DNA of 64,000 nucleotides from Tipula vernalis (Eukaryota; Arthropoda; Insecta; Diptera; Tipulidae), in assembly GCA_958295665.1 (NCBI GenBank), contig OY282559.1, positions 272,130,047 through 272,194,046 on the forward strand, in the 5' to 3' direction. Positions 34,501 through 46,235 of this stretch are shown here, piece by piece. The first letter of the stretch is position 1. The number at the start of each line of letters is the position of its first letter. Under the pieces are notes generated by a model. The model was not told the origin of the DNA, made no database searches, and saw only the letters and a program-made list of their open reading frames with translations. The translations under genes were made by a program, and so were the position numbers.

Positions 34501-34959
34501 TGTATGGTTAAATTTTGTTCATATTATTCTCACCAGATGTCAGCTATTTTGCTGGTAATCACGAATAGACAAAATAAAGCTACAACAGAACAAAAACGTA
34601 ACGCCCCAGATTTGCGAACTAAATTATATAATTCCTTAAGTCATTATATTTGAGAAGCCAATTTTGCTTATAGAAATGGAAAACAGATATCGCCTGAAAA
34701 CTCCAGAATAATAGCGAATTTGTGGCTTTGATTTGTGATTGGTCGTGGATAAGTTTTCGAAAATTTGATCATCGATAAATATTCGAAAGTCACCAAACTC
34801 ATGAATAATGAAGAACCTCTCGAAATCCCCTAAAATCTTGAAGATTCTGGAGTTATCTTGAAAGCCTCGAAAATGTCGAATTAAATGTAATGGCCTCTGT
34901 TTTGGGTAAATCAATATTAATGTCAACACAATATAAAGTGTCCAACATCTCAAGTGTTA
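31501..34959. other. Long stretch without recognisable genes
   Basis: Only short frames occur, none matching a known family. Around 33960-34200 there are diverged copies of the 108-base dispersed repeat (CCAAGTTCCACGCTAATTGGCC). Near 34780-34880 there are loose CTCGAAAATGTCGAA repeats. Confidence 0.4.
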
Positions 34960-35335
34960 ATAAGTTAAGACACTTGCTTCATGCAGATCATCAAAAGGTT
35001 TTCAGAGGCACTGACAACAAAACTGATGTTGAAATTTTGCAAAATGGTCTCAATTCTATTTATGATTGGTCCATCAACCTCATAATGTGGCAAAATGTAT
35101 CACTGTCACTTTTATCAAGCGGATTAATAGAATTGAATATGTTCCATCGACCGGTTATATGACATATGTAAGAGATACGACTCAAACAATACGACTCAGA
35201 ATAATCACCTTAGAAAATAGAAGAATATCATGTGATGAACTTTCTCGCTTCAATTTAATCAACGGTCTAATCGAGACAACGTTGTTATCACGGATCAATC
35301 TTTATGCACCAACTTACAGGTATCTTCTCTTCTAA
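34960..35335 (+). pseudogene. Non-LTR retrotransposon reverse transcriptase C-terminal fragment
   Basis: The sequence HADHQKVFRGTDNKTDVEILQ followed by GLNSIYDWS has the layout of the segment following the YADD motif in Jockey-superfamily RTs. The YADD itself is degraded to HADH. After a frame change comes RISCDELSRFNLINGLIETT and then NLYAPTYR, matching the end of the RT thumb region of these elements. It is a short dead scrap; the clade is uncertain. Confidence 0.5.
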
Positions 35336-35915
35336 CTTTTGTTATCATTTTGTATATTTTGATTTTCATTGTGGCTTAGTTCAGTCAGTTCCAGTTATAA
35401 TAAATAAATAAAGATCTACGTTTAAAGTCACTACGTAATTTTGAGAAATCTCAAATAATTATGAATAACCTCGAGAATCTTCAATAATCGCGATATAATC
35501 TCTTAACAATTGCGAATCTCATTGACACACTAAAAAGCAGTTTTCGAAAGCATTGAAAATTTAGAATAATGTGATGAAAGCAACATAACCTGAAAACTCG
35601 AATTATCTCAGAATATGTAAAAATTCCGAAAATATATATGTAGGATTACAATGAAATCGGGATTGAAATAATTCATCTGAAATCGGGCGACCGGTGAAGC
35701 TAGGGGCAGTTCACACGTCCTGAAATGAAGTTACGCCCTGTTTTAATGCCATAATAAGCAGAATCCACTTTGTAATTCAAATAAAGGAGGTTTGAATAAA
35801 TTCAACAAATTTTAATCCAAGCATTCCGGAAATATTTTTTTCAAATTTTTGCATGTATTGTTGTACAGCTGAGGATAACCATAGCACTCCTTTATAATTT
35901 ATTTTTGAACGATAA
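35336..35915. other. Spacer before the PIF/Harbinger element
   Basis: Contains loose repeats of the kind AATCTCGAATAATC. No gene is recognised. Confidence 0.35.
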
Positions 35916-36102
35916 AGGCCCATTACACGGTCAGTATTAGTGTTACTACCTGCGTCATTACTCCCTTCAATAATTTGTAGCATTACATAATCATTCCTAC
36001 ACATCAGTATTATCATCATTACTGCGTATTTGTCAGTTGTCAGTTCTAGAAAATAAAGTGAAGAAGTAATAAATTAAAGTGAAATTAAATTAAAAATACA
36101 CA

Positions 36103-36900
36103 ATGGAGTTTCAGAAAAAAGCTTGTATTGCAATAATTTTGGCTTTATCTATAAAAAAAAAATGTTCGGCGCTCACGCTGGATGAAGGATTGGCTAAATA
36201 AATGCAACAACTATTCACATATAGTGCTCTTAAAAGAAATTGGTGCAACTGAAGCAGCCGATTTTAAGAATTATTTTCGAATATGCGACAGAACACTTGA
36301 ACGAACAGTTAAACTGTTCATTGTAAGGCATTACAAAGGTTTTTATAGCATTGTACTATTGGCTATAGTAAATGCAAAAAAACAGTTTGTAATGGTAGAC
36401 GTCGGAATGAATGGACGAATATCTGATGGAGGAGTTATGTACTACTCGAAATTTGGGGAACTCATGCAGCAAGGAGCATTAAATTTACCAAAACCTCGTC
36501 CGTTACCAAATACTAATGAAAAATATCCTTATGCGTTCGTCGCGGACGAGGCTTTTGCATTAAATGTTAACTTATGTACTAAAACCCTACTCACAGAAAT
36601 CTTTAGATAAGGATCGGTATTTCTTTAATAAACGGTGATCAAAAGCACGAGTAGTTGTGGAAAACACTTTCGGTATATTGGCGTCCAGATTCGGAGTGTT
36701 ACAAAAACCAATAAGCCTTGAACCTCCAAAGGCATAAATTATTACCATGGCATGTTGCTACTATTTACACAACTTTCCCGCAAAAGAAGATAATCAGTCA
36801 TACTTTGCATCAAATGAAGAAAGTATAAATAATTACAACATTGTTGATGTCCAAAGTACTTTAAGCTGAAACAGTAAATCAGATGCCAAACAAAACCGAG
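36103..36900 (+). pseudogene. PIF/Harbinger transposase (DDE_Tnp_4), internally deleted
   Basis: A conserved N-terminus (RSRWMKDWLNKC, EAADFKNYF) lies after a frameshift in an A run near 36155. Next is a jump straight to HYKGFYSIVLLAIVNA and VDVGMNGRISDGG (catalytic Asp 2). The segment in between, with the usual DGKH Asp 1, is deleted. Another frameshift near 36590 leads to RVVVENTFGILASRF, with the catalytic Glu. Family transposases are about 400 residues; at least 100 are missing here. Confidence 0.85.
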
Positions 36901-37181
36901 ATAAATTATGTGCTTGTTACAATAATGAAGGAAAATTAGAATAGCAGTTTATAAAATGTAAAAATTATTACTAAAATAAAATATACGAAACACAATTAAA
37001 ATGAAATTCATATTTATCGGGTACAAAATGTGAAAAAATCCAGAAATTGTACTCTCTGCCTGTTGTTCATCTGATTTTAATATTTGTAATTTGTAGGGAA
37101 CTAATGAAGGGAAATTGGGATAGAAACGCAAACGAAATGTATACGTTTACTGAAATAAAATTCATAACATTAAATTTAAAA

Positions 37182-38110
37182 TTATTTAATATTCGGTTGG
37201 TAATTTTTAAAAAGCACAGAAATTGGGCTCGGTGCATGTTCCTGTTTAGAAGGTTGAGAAGAGCTGGATTCAAAAGTTGAATTTGACATAAAATTGGTTG
37301 GTGTTATAACCCTCGATGAATTAAGTTTTCCCAGCCGTGCCTCGAAAAGAATTTCGTTTATAGCTTTCTCGGCGTAAATTCTTTGAAGAGGATCAAGTGT
37401 GTTGAGGGTTTCACCCCCAAGCAATGGCTATAGTTGGAACATTTTCTTCTTTTTTTTGTGTTGGACTGCTCCAAATAGTTACAGGCCATCTGTAAAAGTT
37501 CATCCTGTTTTGATCTTACGTTGAGGCGTTTATTTCGCTTTGGTGGTGGTGGTGAGCAAATACTTGAGTGCGATGAAGTCTGTGCCTCATCGTGCAGAAC
37601 ATCGCTTTCTGTAGTCTGAAAACATGAAATAAATGAGTAAACACTTATATTACAAACGCACGCAATTGTTTAGTGGTAGAATTTGCAGGTTTTTCGTATT
37701 TGCTTAAGAACTGTAATGCATAGAAAAGTCATGAAGTTGGCTGATACAACATGTCCGGACTAATTCCCGATCTTTTTGAATCCAGTATTTTTTTTAATTC
37801 CTTTCTATAATTGGACCTAAGTGTATTTATTTTGCGTCGCACATCGTCCCGGGTAGCACCGCTCTTAATTTTTGTATATGTTGGTAATAGCTTGTCCAAT
37901 GCACTATTCCGGCTTTTTTTTCATATACCCGGATGTGTGAGGTTCCATAGTTGTGGTAGACTCTCATAAATATTTACAAAATTTTCCAAATCTTTGGACT
38001 ATTTAATTGTTTCGCTCAATTCGGGTGCATATGAATCGCCAGGGTCGGATATTAGGCTTAACTCCACATCATCCAATATGTACAAGTATTCATCATCATT
38101 CCTTCTGATG
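37182..38110 (-). pseudogene. PIF/Harbinger accessory protein, MADF domain
   Basis: On the minus strand the sequence around 38000-37750 reads ENFVNIYESLPQLWN, then ALDKLLPTY, KINTLRSNYRKELKK and SGISPDMLYQPTS, a MADF (Myb/SANT-like) DNA-binding domain, with a stop or frameshift within it. A splice acceptor (TTTTCAG near 37620) precedes a Pro/Lys-rich segment. The C-terminal DPLQRIYAEKAINEILFEARLG follows after a frameshift near 37420. In this superfamily the protein assists DNA binding and nuclear import of the transposase. Confidence 0.75.
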
Positions 38111-38539
38111 TTTATTATTAATTATTACACTTATTGCACAAAAATAAATTCCGATTTTTAATTTGACAGATACTACATTCTCCAATTTTCGACGTATATA
38201 TGTATCTAATGATACACGATAGTAATGACGCGAACCCTACACTGTCATTAATTTTGATAGTATCCCCATCACTCGCCGGTAATGATGTCTCGAAATCAGA
38301 AAATCCGAATTTTCATCACTACCGATAATCATTCATCATTACTTCAAGTTACACGATCAATATTAATGTCAATATCAGTAAGTAATGACACTAATATTGA
38401 CCGTGTAATGGGCCTTATAAGATTTAAAGAAACAAAACGGCTGATTTACATTAGCTCAAAATTCATAAAATCATAGTAACATTTTGAAAGAACCATGTGC
38501 TATCCAAATTTAAAGAAAATAAACGCAGTAAGCTTTGTA

Positions 38540-38875
38540 AGCTGAATTTTGAACTTGGCCGGTTATTAACCGAGTTTAGTGAAATTCGACATGCGCGATG
38601 GAAATGAGATTTTAAAATAAATTTTTGATGAAGTTCTGCAATATGACCCATTAGAACAGAACTTGGCCGTTCCTTGACTGATTATGATGAAATTTGATAT
38701 GCCCGATGGAAATGGTATTCTAAAATTATGTTTAAATGAAATTCTGAAATATGGGTGATCGGAATGAAACTTAGCTCTTTCTTAACAAATTATGGTGAAA
38801 TTCGACTTGTGCGATGGAAATGATGTAAAATGATTTTTTGATTATTTCTGGAAAATGGCCAAACAGTTCTGTAGG
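38540..38875. repeat. 108-base tandem repeat, about three units
   Basis: GATGGAAATG recurs at 38597, 38705 and 38813, spaced exactly 108 bases. Each unit holds TTCTGAAATATGG...AACTTGGC...TTCTTAAC...ATTATGATGAAATT with substitutions. A copy in the opposite orientation is at 39120-39260. Others, more diverged, are near 23.6-24.0 and 34.0-34.2 kb. Confidence 0.75.
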
Positions 38876-39260
38876 CCAAACCAGCGTAAGCGACTTTTTC
38901 TTGTAAAGATTTTCGCCAAACCTTAAAAATCAAATATTCACGTTATTTTGCGTAAATGTTCAGCCAAATTCACGCAAATTTTGACATTTTTTCTGTATAA
39001 CTAGCATTTCATTAACACAGGGGTACAAATAATTATTGTTTATCGTCATTCCACTCAAACATTTAACTGTACCAATATTTGTGTGTTTTGCCTTCAGAAC
39101 TATTTGTCCATTTTCTACAACTAAATCATAAAATCATTTTACAATATAATTTCCATCATAGATATCGAATTTCAACATAATCAGTTAAAAAGCGGCCAAG
39201 CTCCGTTCTAACGGGTCAAATTGCAGAACATCATTCAAAAGGTTTAATTTTTAGAGCAAA

Positions 39261-41040
39261 ACTTATATTAGTTGTATTGCTTTGGTAAACACGGGCTAGA
39301 TTTCGGTTTAAAGCAATTCTAGTGTTAGGTATTATAACTACAAATCGGATTATGTTCAGCTAAACGGTGTTTAGGTTTATCTATAGAGCAATTCGTGTCG
39401 TAAATTTACCAAAGCAATACACTTGTCGTATATCGATGTCTTGATTTATTTTCTTATACAACATGAACACACTTATCTGAGATTAAAATAGTTTGTTTTC
39501 GTTTACAAGCGTTATTTAGCATTTTATTTAATAGCACATGATGATGATGATACTTCCGCAGCATCCTGTCAATATGAACTTGAGTACTTTTTTGTATCTA
39601 AGTCTATGTTGTGTTTTAGTTTCACAAAACGCTCATTTATTAAAACGATGAGTTATTGTAAAATACTACACAATACTATTAATTTATACTAATATTAACA
39701 CTATTGTTAATACTGTTGATGAACGATAATCTTGTCTTAATTTATTCACAAAGTTAATCGTTCATTTTGGTTTGTGTCTTAGTAATCAAATTGTGTAAAA
39801 CTTGTTCCACTGTTTATTTAGGTACCACAAATAAAGCAGAATAAAAAAAACATCGATGTTTGAGAGAAATAATGCGTATACAAATTTGTCAAAAAGCGGT
39901 GGTATAAGCGTAGCATGACCCAAATATTAAAAATAAAAATACAAAAAACTACAATAGGAAATAGTAGATTGTTCTACAAGTAAAGAATAGTTAGAGTTTG
40001 CCAACGAGTGTAATTGTTTACAGGATTAAAAATTTCACGAGCATGGTAAATGTCACTTTTGTGACGAGCTATGTATGCCATTTTTCTTCTAGTTGACGAA
40101 AATACACTAATTTTTAAAATAAAAGAGTTAAAAACTAGTTTAGATCAAAGTATGTAAGCATAACGGGGACTTGTTATGTCAACTCGCATTAAACAAATAA
40201 ATAAAAGTAAGAAATGCAAAACTAATAGGGTTTCTTTGAAGGAAATTGTTTCTATAAAACAAAGTGTAGCTATGGAAAAGGGTTGCAATTTGCAAACACA
40301 TGAAAAAGAAACTTTTTAAATTTCTTAAAATTCATAGATTTTTTCTAATCAAAATAAAAGCATTTGATGCAGTAGGTACCGCAAATTCCGCATTTGGTAG
40401 GGTATCATCCATAAACGTAACAATGGAAGGAGGGGTTTGCGTAATTATTTGTTTCGATAGGGGCCCCGACATTTTTTCATATGTTTTGTGTGTGAAAAAT
40501 AGTAAAATTTGCGTTATTTTCATCCTAACATCTTTTTGGCATCATTGGTAAAAGTTATTGCAACTAATTATTGCAATAATCAAAAAGCCCCGTGAAGCAA
40601 AATCCTCAGATTGGCGCGACACCGACTCAAACGAAATCTATTGTAAAATTGTTTTTTTTATGTACGGTGGTTCTTATAAGAAATGGGGAGAAATAACCTT
40701 TCTGTGATTCGATAACTTGATAACAATTATTTTTCGTATAATCTTTGTGGATATTTGACATCGATGAGCAGCTGATGCCGTTCATCCGGCCAATATATTT
40801 CACGAAAACCCGAAAAATGTGATATTGAAATATTTTGGGTATGTGGTCCGAATAAAGCCTATACAATGTATAGGCAATTTTTCACAAGTTGCAAATTAAC
40901 GGAACAATTGTTTAAGAAGATATTGTCCAAATGTGACATGCTTCTTTAAATATACTTTAATTAATAAGGTCTAGGTCTCTTCTATGTTGTTAGTTTCTCC
41001 TACAAAGCATGAATCACAATTTTTACATAACATAGTAAAG
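39261..41040. other. No gene recognised
   Basis: About 1.8 kb of AT-rich DNA with short frames only (40300-40551 and its antisense, 40627-40866), none recognisable. Confidence 0.4.
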
Positions 41041-41044
41041 GCAA

Positions 41045-41612
41045 AACCAAATCCACCCGAAATGGGAGAGCTGCCATCGGGCGGTTACCTATTTTCACTA
41101 GACATTTTACTTACGTGCGGGTTGACATGTTTGGTCCATTATTAGTGAAGATTAGGTGCCGCCAGGAAAAAAGTATGAAATATTGTTTACTTGCTTGACA
41201 GTAAGAGCTGTACATTTGGAGGTGGGCTTAGTATGACGACGGATCCCTTCATTATTGTATAATGAAAATGTATGGCCCGTAGGGGTATAGCAGGGAAGTG
41301 TAGTGTGACAATATCACTAATTTTCGTGGTGCTAAAAATGAGTTGGACCAGCCAATTCTCGACCTTGAGGAAGAAAAGCTGCGGGAACAATTCGTGGAAG
41401 GGGCCTGGGACCGATTGATCTGCACTGCATGGCTCAATATTATGAGTCTTGCCTTCTCAAACGCCTAGTGACGAGCTTTTGACGGGATGCTCATTGAAGT
41501 GAAAAATATGGTGACCAATTAGGGTTGGAAAATCAGAGGCTCTGACTCCCAAAAATTTTCTCCTGGCGTCATCCTCCGGAGTTAAGCCGATCGGGGAGAA
41601 TAATGAAGATGA
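41045..41612 (+). pseudogene. BEL/Pao integrase fragment
   Basis: Across several frames the plus strand reads PEMGELPS, VDMFGPLLVKIR with the first Asp of the integrase core, then the 'TNFRGAKNELDQ' segment that follows the second Asp in BEL/Pao. The C-terminal signature LTPKNFLLASSSGVKPIGE follows at about 41550-41600. Frameshifts and stops are frequent. The mariner element at 41615 inserted into its 3' end. Confidence 0.75.
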
Positions 41613-41614
41613 TA

Positions 41615-43523
41615 CACTCAAATATCTCAGAAAATCAGCACTCTACGAAAAAAATGGGAAATATCAAAATTTAATTATTCCGTGGGGGAAATACATTAGT
41701 GTTAAAATTAGTACCCTCTCCGGGGGATAAGTATGAAACTAAAATATGAACCCTTATTTTTCATTGCAGATTCGGATTCTACGGCTAAAAATACGTAGGA
41801 TTTGACTGAAACATTTTTTTCGATTCATGATACATAGATGGCGCTATAATTGACGATATTAAATTTTTTTCGATTTCTCTTACTGAGAACCTACGCAAAT
41901 GATTCTGCAATACGTCTTCAATAAAAGTACCACCGTTTCATTGTAAATACTCGAAATTGGTCGTCAAAAAATTTATTCATTTTACAAATTTCGAATAACT
42001 GGGAAAAGGGTGTTTGATTTACATAAGTCCCCTCGCCTCATCATCTTTCAATTAAATTAAGTGGTCAAAATGCCTTCGACTTCAATGCACTTATTAATTC
42101 GTATTTCAAATGACTGTACACAACTGAGAAGTGTGCCTGCTTAAATTTCAGCACAAGCATTTCTGATTCGCTCAATCATATTCTCACGTGTTGTTGGTTT
42201 TTGTTTGTAAACTTGCTCTTTGAGATAGCCCCACAAAAAGAAATCTGGCGAAGTAAGATTCGGTGATCTGGCAGGCCAATTTACCGGACCTTCTACCAAC
42301 GAATAGTGTGCGGGACAACCATCATGTTGAAACCACATATTCCGTCACACTTCTAAGCTCGAGTCTTCAAATAATGTTGGCAGTTCATTTTCCAAAATAT
42401 CTCGGTACATTTGACCATTCAAGTTGCCTTCAATAATGTGGGGACCGATGAGTTAGTTGCCAATTATTCCACACCACACATTGACAGTCCAAGGACGCTG
42501 ATGTTCAACTTGGCGAAGCCAGTGCTGATTTTCAACACTCCAGTAATGCTTGTTGTGGCGATTAACCGTTCCATGGTTTGTAAAAGGCGACTCGTCGGAG
42601 AACAATACGTAACGAAAAAAATTTGGTTTTGCTGTATTTGCTCAAGTGTCCACTGACAAAAAGTTACCCGATTTTGGAAATCAACACCATGAAGATCTTG
42701 GTGTAAAGACACATGATACGGATAATAGTTATGACGTTTTAAAATTTTCCAGACACAGCTATTTGTCGTGTACTAATATCAGGATTATATGCTACTGCAG
42801 CCAATACATCAATTTCATTATTTTCTCCAGTGACTGTTGCTGGACGAGTCCTTTTTTTGGTTGAACACTTCCATCAGTAATAAATTGTTTGACAGTATGC
42901 TGAAATGAGGTACGTGACGGAATCCTATCCGGAAAACGCGAAGCGTAGAGAGTAACAGCATTATCAAGGCTCCGGCCAGCTGCTCCATAAACCAGAATCA
43001 TTTCAATTTTCTGTTGTACTCGGACTGAATCGGTATTTTTAAAACAAAATACAAACAATTTCATTAATTTGAAAGCCGATTTAATCGCATGTTCCTGGGT
43101 TACGATGAAGAGAAGCCATTTTCAGTAATTGAAAATTTAAGGAATACAAATTGTTTAAGACTAACTTCGAGTATTTATAATAAAACCGTGGTATTTTTTA
43201 TTGCAGACGTATTGCAGAATCGTTTGCGTAGGTTCTCAGTAGGAAAAGTCGAAAAAATTTAATATCGTCAATTACAGCGCCATCTATCATGAATCGAAAA
43301 ATGTTTCATTACCTACGTATTTTTAGCCGTAGAATCCGAATCTACAATAAAAAATTAGGGTTCATATTTTAGTTTCAAAGTTATCCCGCGGCCCACCTAC
43401 AAGGAGGGGGGTGGGCGGAGAGGGTTCTAATTTTAACACTAATGTATTTCCCCCACGTAATAATTAAATTTTGATCTTGACCATTTTTTTCGTATAGTGC
43501 TTATTTTCCGAGATATTTGAGTG
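41615..43523 (-). mobile_element. Mariner-like transposon with inverted repeats of about 350 bases
   Basis: The first and last roughly 350 bases are inverted copies of each other, beginning CACTCAAATATCTC, with one extra GC-rich stretch (near 43385-43425) in the right arm. TA flanks both ends (41613-41614 and 43524-43525). A mariner-type transposase lies between them on the minus strand. The element interrupts the BEL/Pao integrase remains. Confidence 0.9.
42141..43064 (-). pseudogene. Mariner-like transposase with DUF4817-type N-terminus, broken
   Basis: Read from 43064 downward, the N-terminal helix-turn-helix carries RSLDNAVTLYASRFPDRIPS and then FITDGSVQPKK, a DUF4817-like domain. After a frame change comes VSLHQDLHGVDFQNRVTFCQW, then VWCGIIGN. 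Next is MWFQHDGCPAHYS with catalytic Asp 2, and NWPARSPNLTSPDFFLWGYL with Asp 3. Between the second and third Asp about 15 residues are missing compared with relatives, and stops are scattered. It is inactive. Confidence 0.85.
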
Positions 43524-43525
43524 TA

Positions 43526-45544
43526 TCAGGTTAAAAAAATCACCCGGTATATTCAAAATCAACGCCTGCCGATTAAAAATCATCGGAACTATTTGTTTAG
43601 ATTTCCTTATTATTCTTTGTTCAGCCGTAGCTCTGCCCCAGTGACTTTGCCTTCCTTAGTTGTTCCTCGCGCTTGCATTAACCTTGCGATTTTTACTTGT
43701 ATTTGTATTAAAGGTTAACCCTGGCTTGTTGCGGTGTTTTGTTTTTGTGAGGTGCTACATAGTGATAATAAATATAAGTCAATTTAGTGTAAAATTAATT
43801 TTTATTTTATTTGGAGGACTATTTTGCGTTTAAGAACAAGGAAAACGTGAGCAAACGTGTTCAAAAAACAAAACTAACGGTACTCTCGGTTATCGTTGTA
43901 CAGGTATTTTATCATCAAACGTATTGGAATACAAACATGTGCGTGACGATGAATTGTGTAAAATTTTTCTTTTTATTCATTAAATAATATTGCTTGGGTG
44001 AGGGAATTTTGGCTGTCTATTTTGTTGTAATAAAGTAAAACACTATACATGGGATATAAAAATGTAGCTTGGGGTATGTTAGTGCTCTATGGTAAATACT
44101 AGTTATTATACAACAAAATGTACTACATACATATAATGAATCTCGTATATACTGATGTTGAATGTATAATATTTTGCAATCGGTGCATGTGTGTATAAAA
44201 TTTTATCATTGTATTATTGATGAATCTCGGTAAAACCACCAAAAATTTCTGTACAAGAAAAACCAACACTAATGTACGTATTATTGGTATTGGTATTTAT
44301 GTTGGTATTTACATTAAGATTAATAAATTAATAAATAATCGTTAAAATGATTTTAGTTTAGAAACACCTGAGAAACTCGAACAAGCTGGAAGCTGGCGAT
44401 AGCGTAGCGGGCGGGTTGGTAGTTACTAATTAATACTAGGATAGTTACTATAAAGGATTAATGCAGATTTTAAATTTAGGAAATTTTTGAAGAACCTGAA
44501 ACAACTTCCTAGGAACAACTTCCTAGAATTCAAATTTTATGCAGGCACTACCTGAGGAGATAGCGAGAAGGGTGGGGTAGCTGGTCTAATTCTTGTTATA
44601 TATTCTATTTAGGTTAATTTATCCGTAGTGCATAAAGATTAATTTAGAATTTATTTCGGAGATTTAAATTTATACTTAATTAATTGTGCATATAAATGCA
44701 GATTTTAAATTTAGGAAATCTTTGAAAAACCTGAAAAAAAATTTCAAGAACATGAGCAGTAAATGAACTTGAAATTGTGTTGTATTGTGATAAATAATTT
44801 AACTTTTCTTTCCCTCGGTTTTGTTATGTGTAAAATGGTGTACGGTGAACCCGGCGGATCCGGGAAACTTGCCTAAGGCTTGGTCGTACTCACTAAATCA
44901 ATCAATTAATCAATCACAAACAAATTATTAGAATATAATTAAAAATTTCGTTAAAACAAAAAATTTTACGTATACAAAATTAATTTGTTACATACAAAAT
45001 CAGCTGTTCTTAGAAAATATTAACATTAAATTGACTAGGTCAAGGACACCATTGTAAATAAAATTGTTTTCTTTAGTCCAGACAAATAAAAACTGTTTGT
45101 TATTGTTGTCGATAATAATAGTTTTTATATACACATAAATATTTTATTATTGCATATCTGTTTAACTTTTTGTTATTTCAAATTTTTAGTTTTTTAATTA
45201 ATATTATTGCCTTGATAATTGATAAAGAAAGCGGAAATGTGTTTAAACACGTTAAAACCTTACGGTTAAAATGACCATTTATAAAAATGCGATGGTAACA
45301 CTAAATACTACTGTCGTGACACTTTTTACTCTCAGCCCCGAAAATCCTGCTGTGACGAAAGTTTTTAATATTTTTTTGTGAAGTTATCCCAAAATTCTAT
45401 CCCCCAAACACTATAAGATGTCTGCTTACACAGTGTTGCTATCAGCCCCGAAAAATATTTCTATCGGGACATATTTGTGAATTCTTACACTATTTTGTAA
45501 AATCCAATATAAACGGTATGAGAAATACGATAATTGCATCGTTT
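43526..45544. other. Non-coding, with a 235-base spaced duplication
   Basis: ATGCAGATTTTAAATTTAGG followed by AACCTGAAA occurs at 44461 and 44696, and adjoining parts are similar, suggesting a duplicated block of about 235 bases. No gene is recognised. Short frames (for example 43521-43718) are not credible. Confidence 0.45.
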
Positions 45545-46235
45545 AATGGTTTAGTGCATTTTCTGTAAACTTTTTAGAATTTTTGTCTGTCGGTGGGCTG
45601 TGATGTAGTCCCTGGAAGCCAGAAAATATTTTTTGGCCGGCTCAGATGATTATGGAATTAGATAGAGGATAATTTAATCTATTTGTTGTAAACTTTTTAG
45701 AATTTTGGTATGTCGGTGGGCTGTGAAATATTCCCTTGAAATCAGAAAGTATTTTTTGGCCGGCTCAGATGATTATGGAATTAGATAGAGTATAGTTTAA
45801 TGTATTTGTTGTAAACTTTTTAGAATTTTGGTATGTTGGTGAGCTGTGAAATAGTCCCTTAATGTCAAAAAATATTACAAACACTTTAAAACATACTCTA
45901 TCTAATTTCATAATCATCTGAACCGGCCAACATATGTTTTCTTACTTCAAGGGACTATGTCACAGCCCACCGGCACACAAAAATTCTTAAAAGTTAACAA
46001 CAAATACATTAAACCATCATCTATCTAATTCCAAAATCATCTGAGCCGGCCAACAAATATTTTAAGGACCACAGTCCACAGACATACAAAAATTCTAAAA
46101 AGTTCACAACAAATGCACTTCTAAACCATCCTTTGTCTAATTCCATAATCGTATGAGCCGACCAACAAATATTTTCTGACTTCAAGGGAGTATATTACAA
46201 ATACATTAATTCATCATCTTCTATCTAAATCCGTA
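45545..46235. mobile_element. Foldback element of 123-base repeats in both orientations
   Basis: AACTTTTTAGAAT recurs at 45568, 45691 and 45814, exactly 123 bases apart. From about 45890 onward the same units appear in reverse complement (GAGCCGGCCAAC...AAAATTCTAAAAAGTT). The whole is a palindrome of about 690 bases centred near 45885. There is no coding capacity. Confidence 0.8.

Larger units (their letters stand above)
35916..38415. mobile_element. PIF/Harbinger transposon
   Basis: A 2500-base element with inverted repeats of about 33 bases beginning AGGCCCATTACACGGTCA, flanked by TAA on the left and TAT on the right, close to the 3-base TWA duplication of this superfamily. It carries the two genes expected for PIF/Harbinger, arranged tail to tail: a DDE transposase (plus) and a MADF/Myb-like protein (minus). 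Both are broken. Confidence 0.88.

Noticed and set aside
36949..37280. Small overlapping frames at the centre of the Harbinger element
   Set aside because: They are short and match nothing. They lie in the AT-rich spacer between the two convergent genes.
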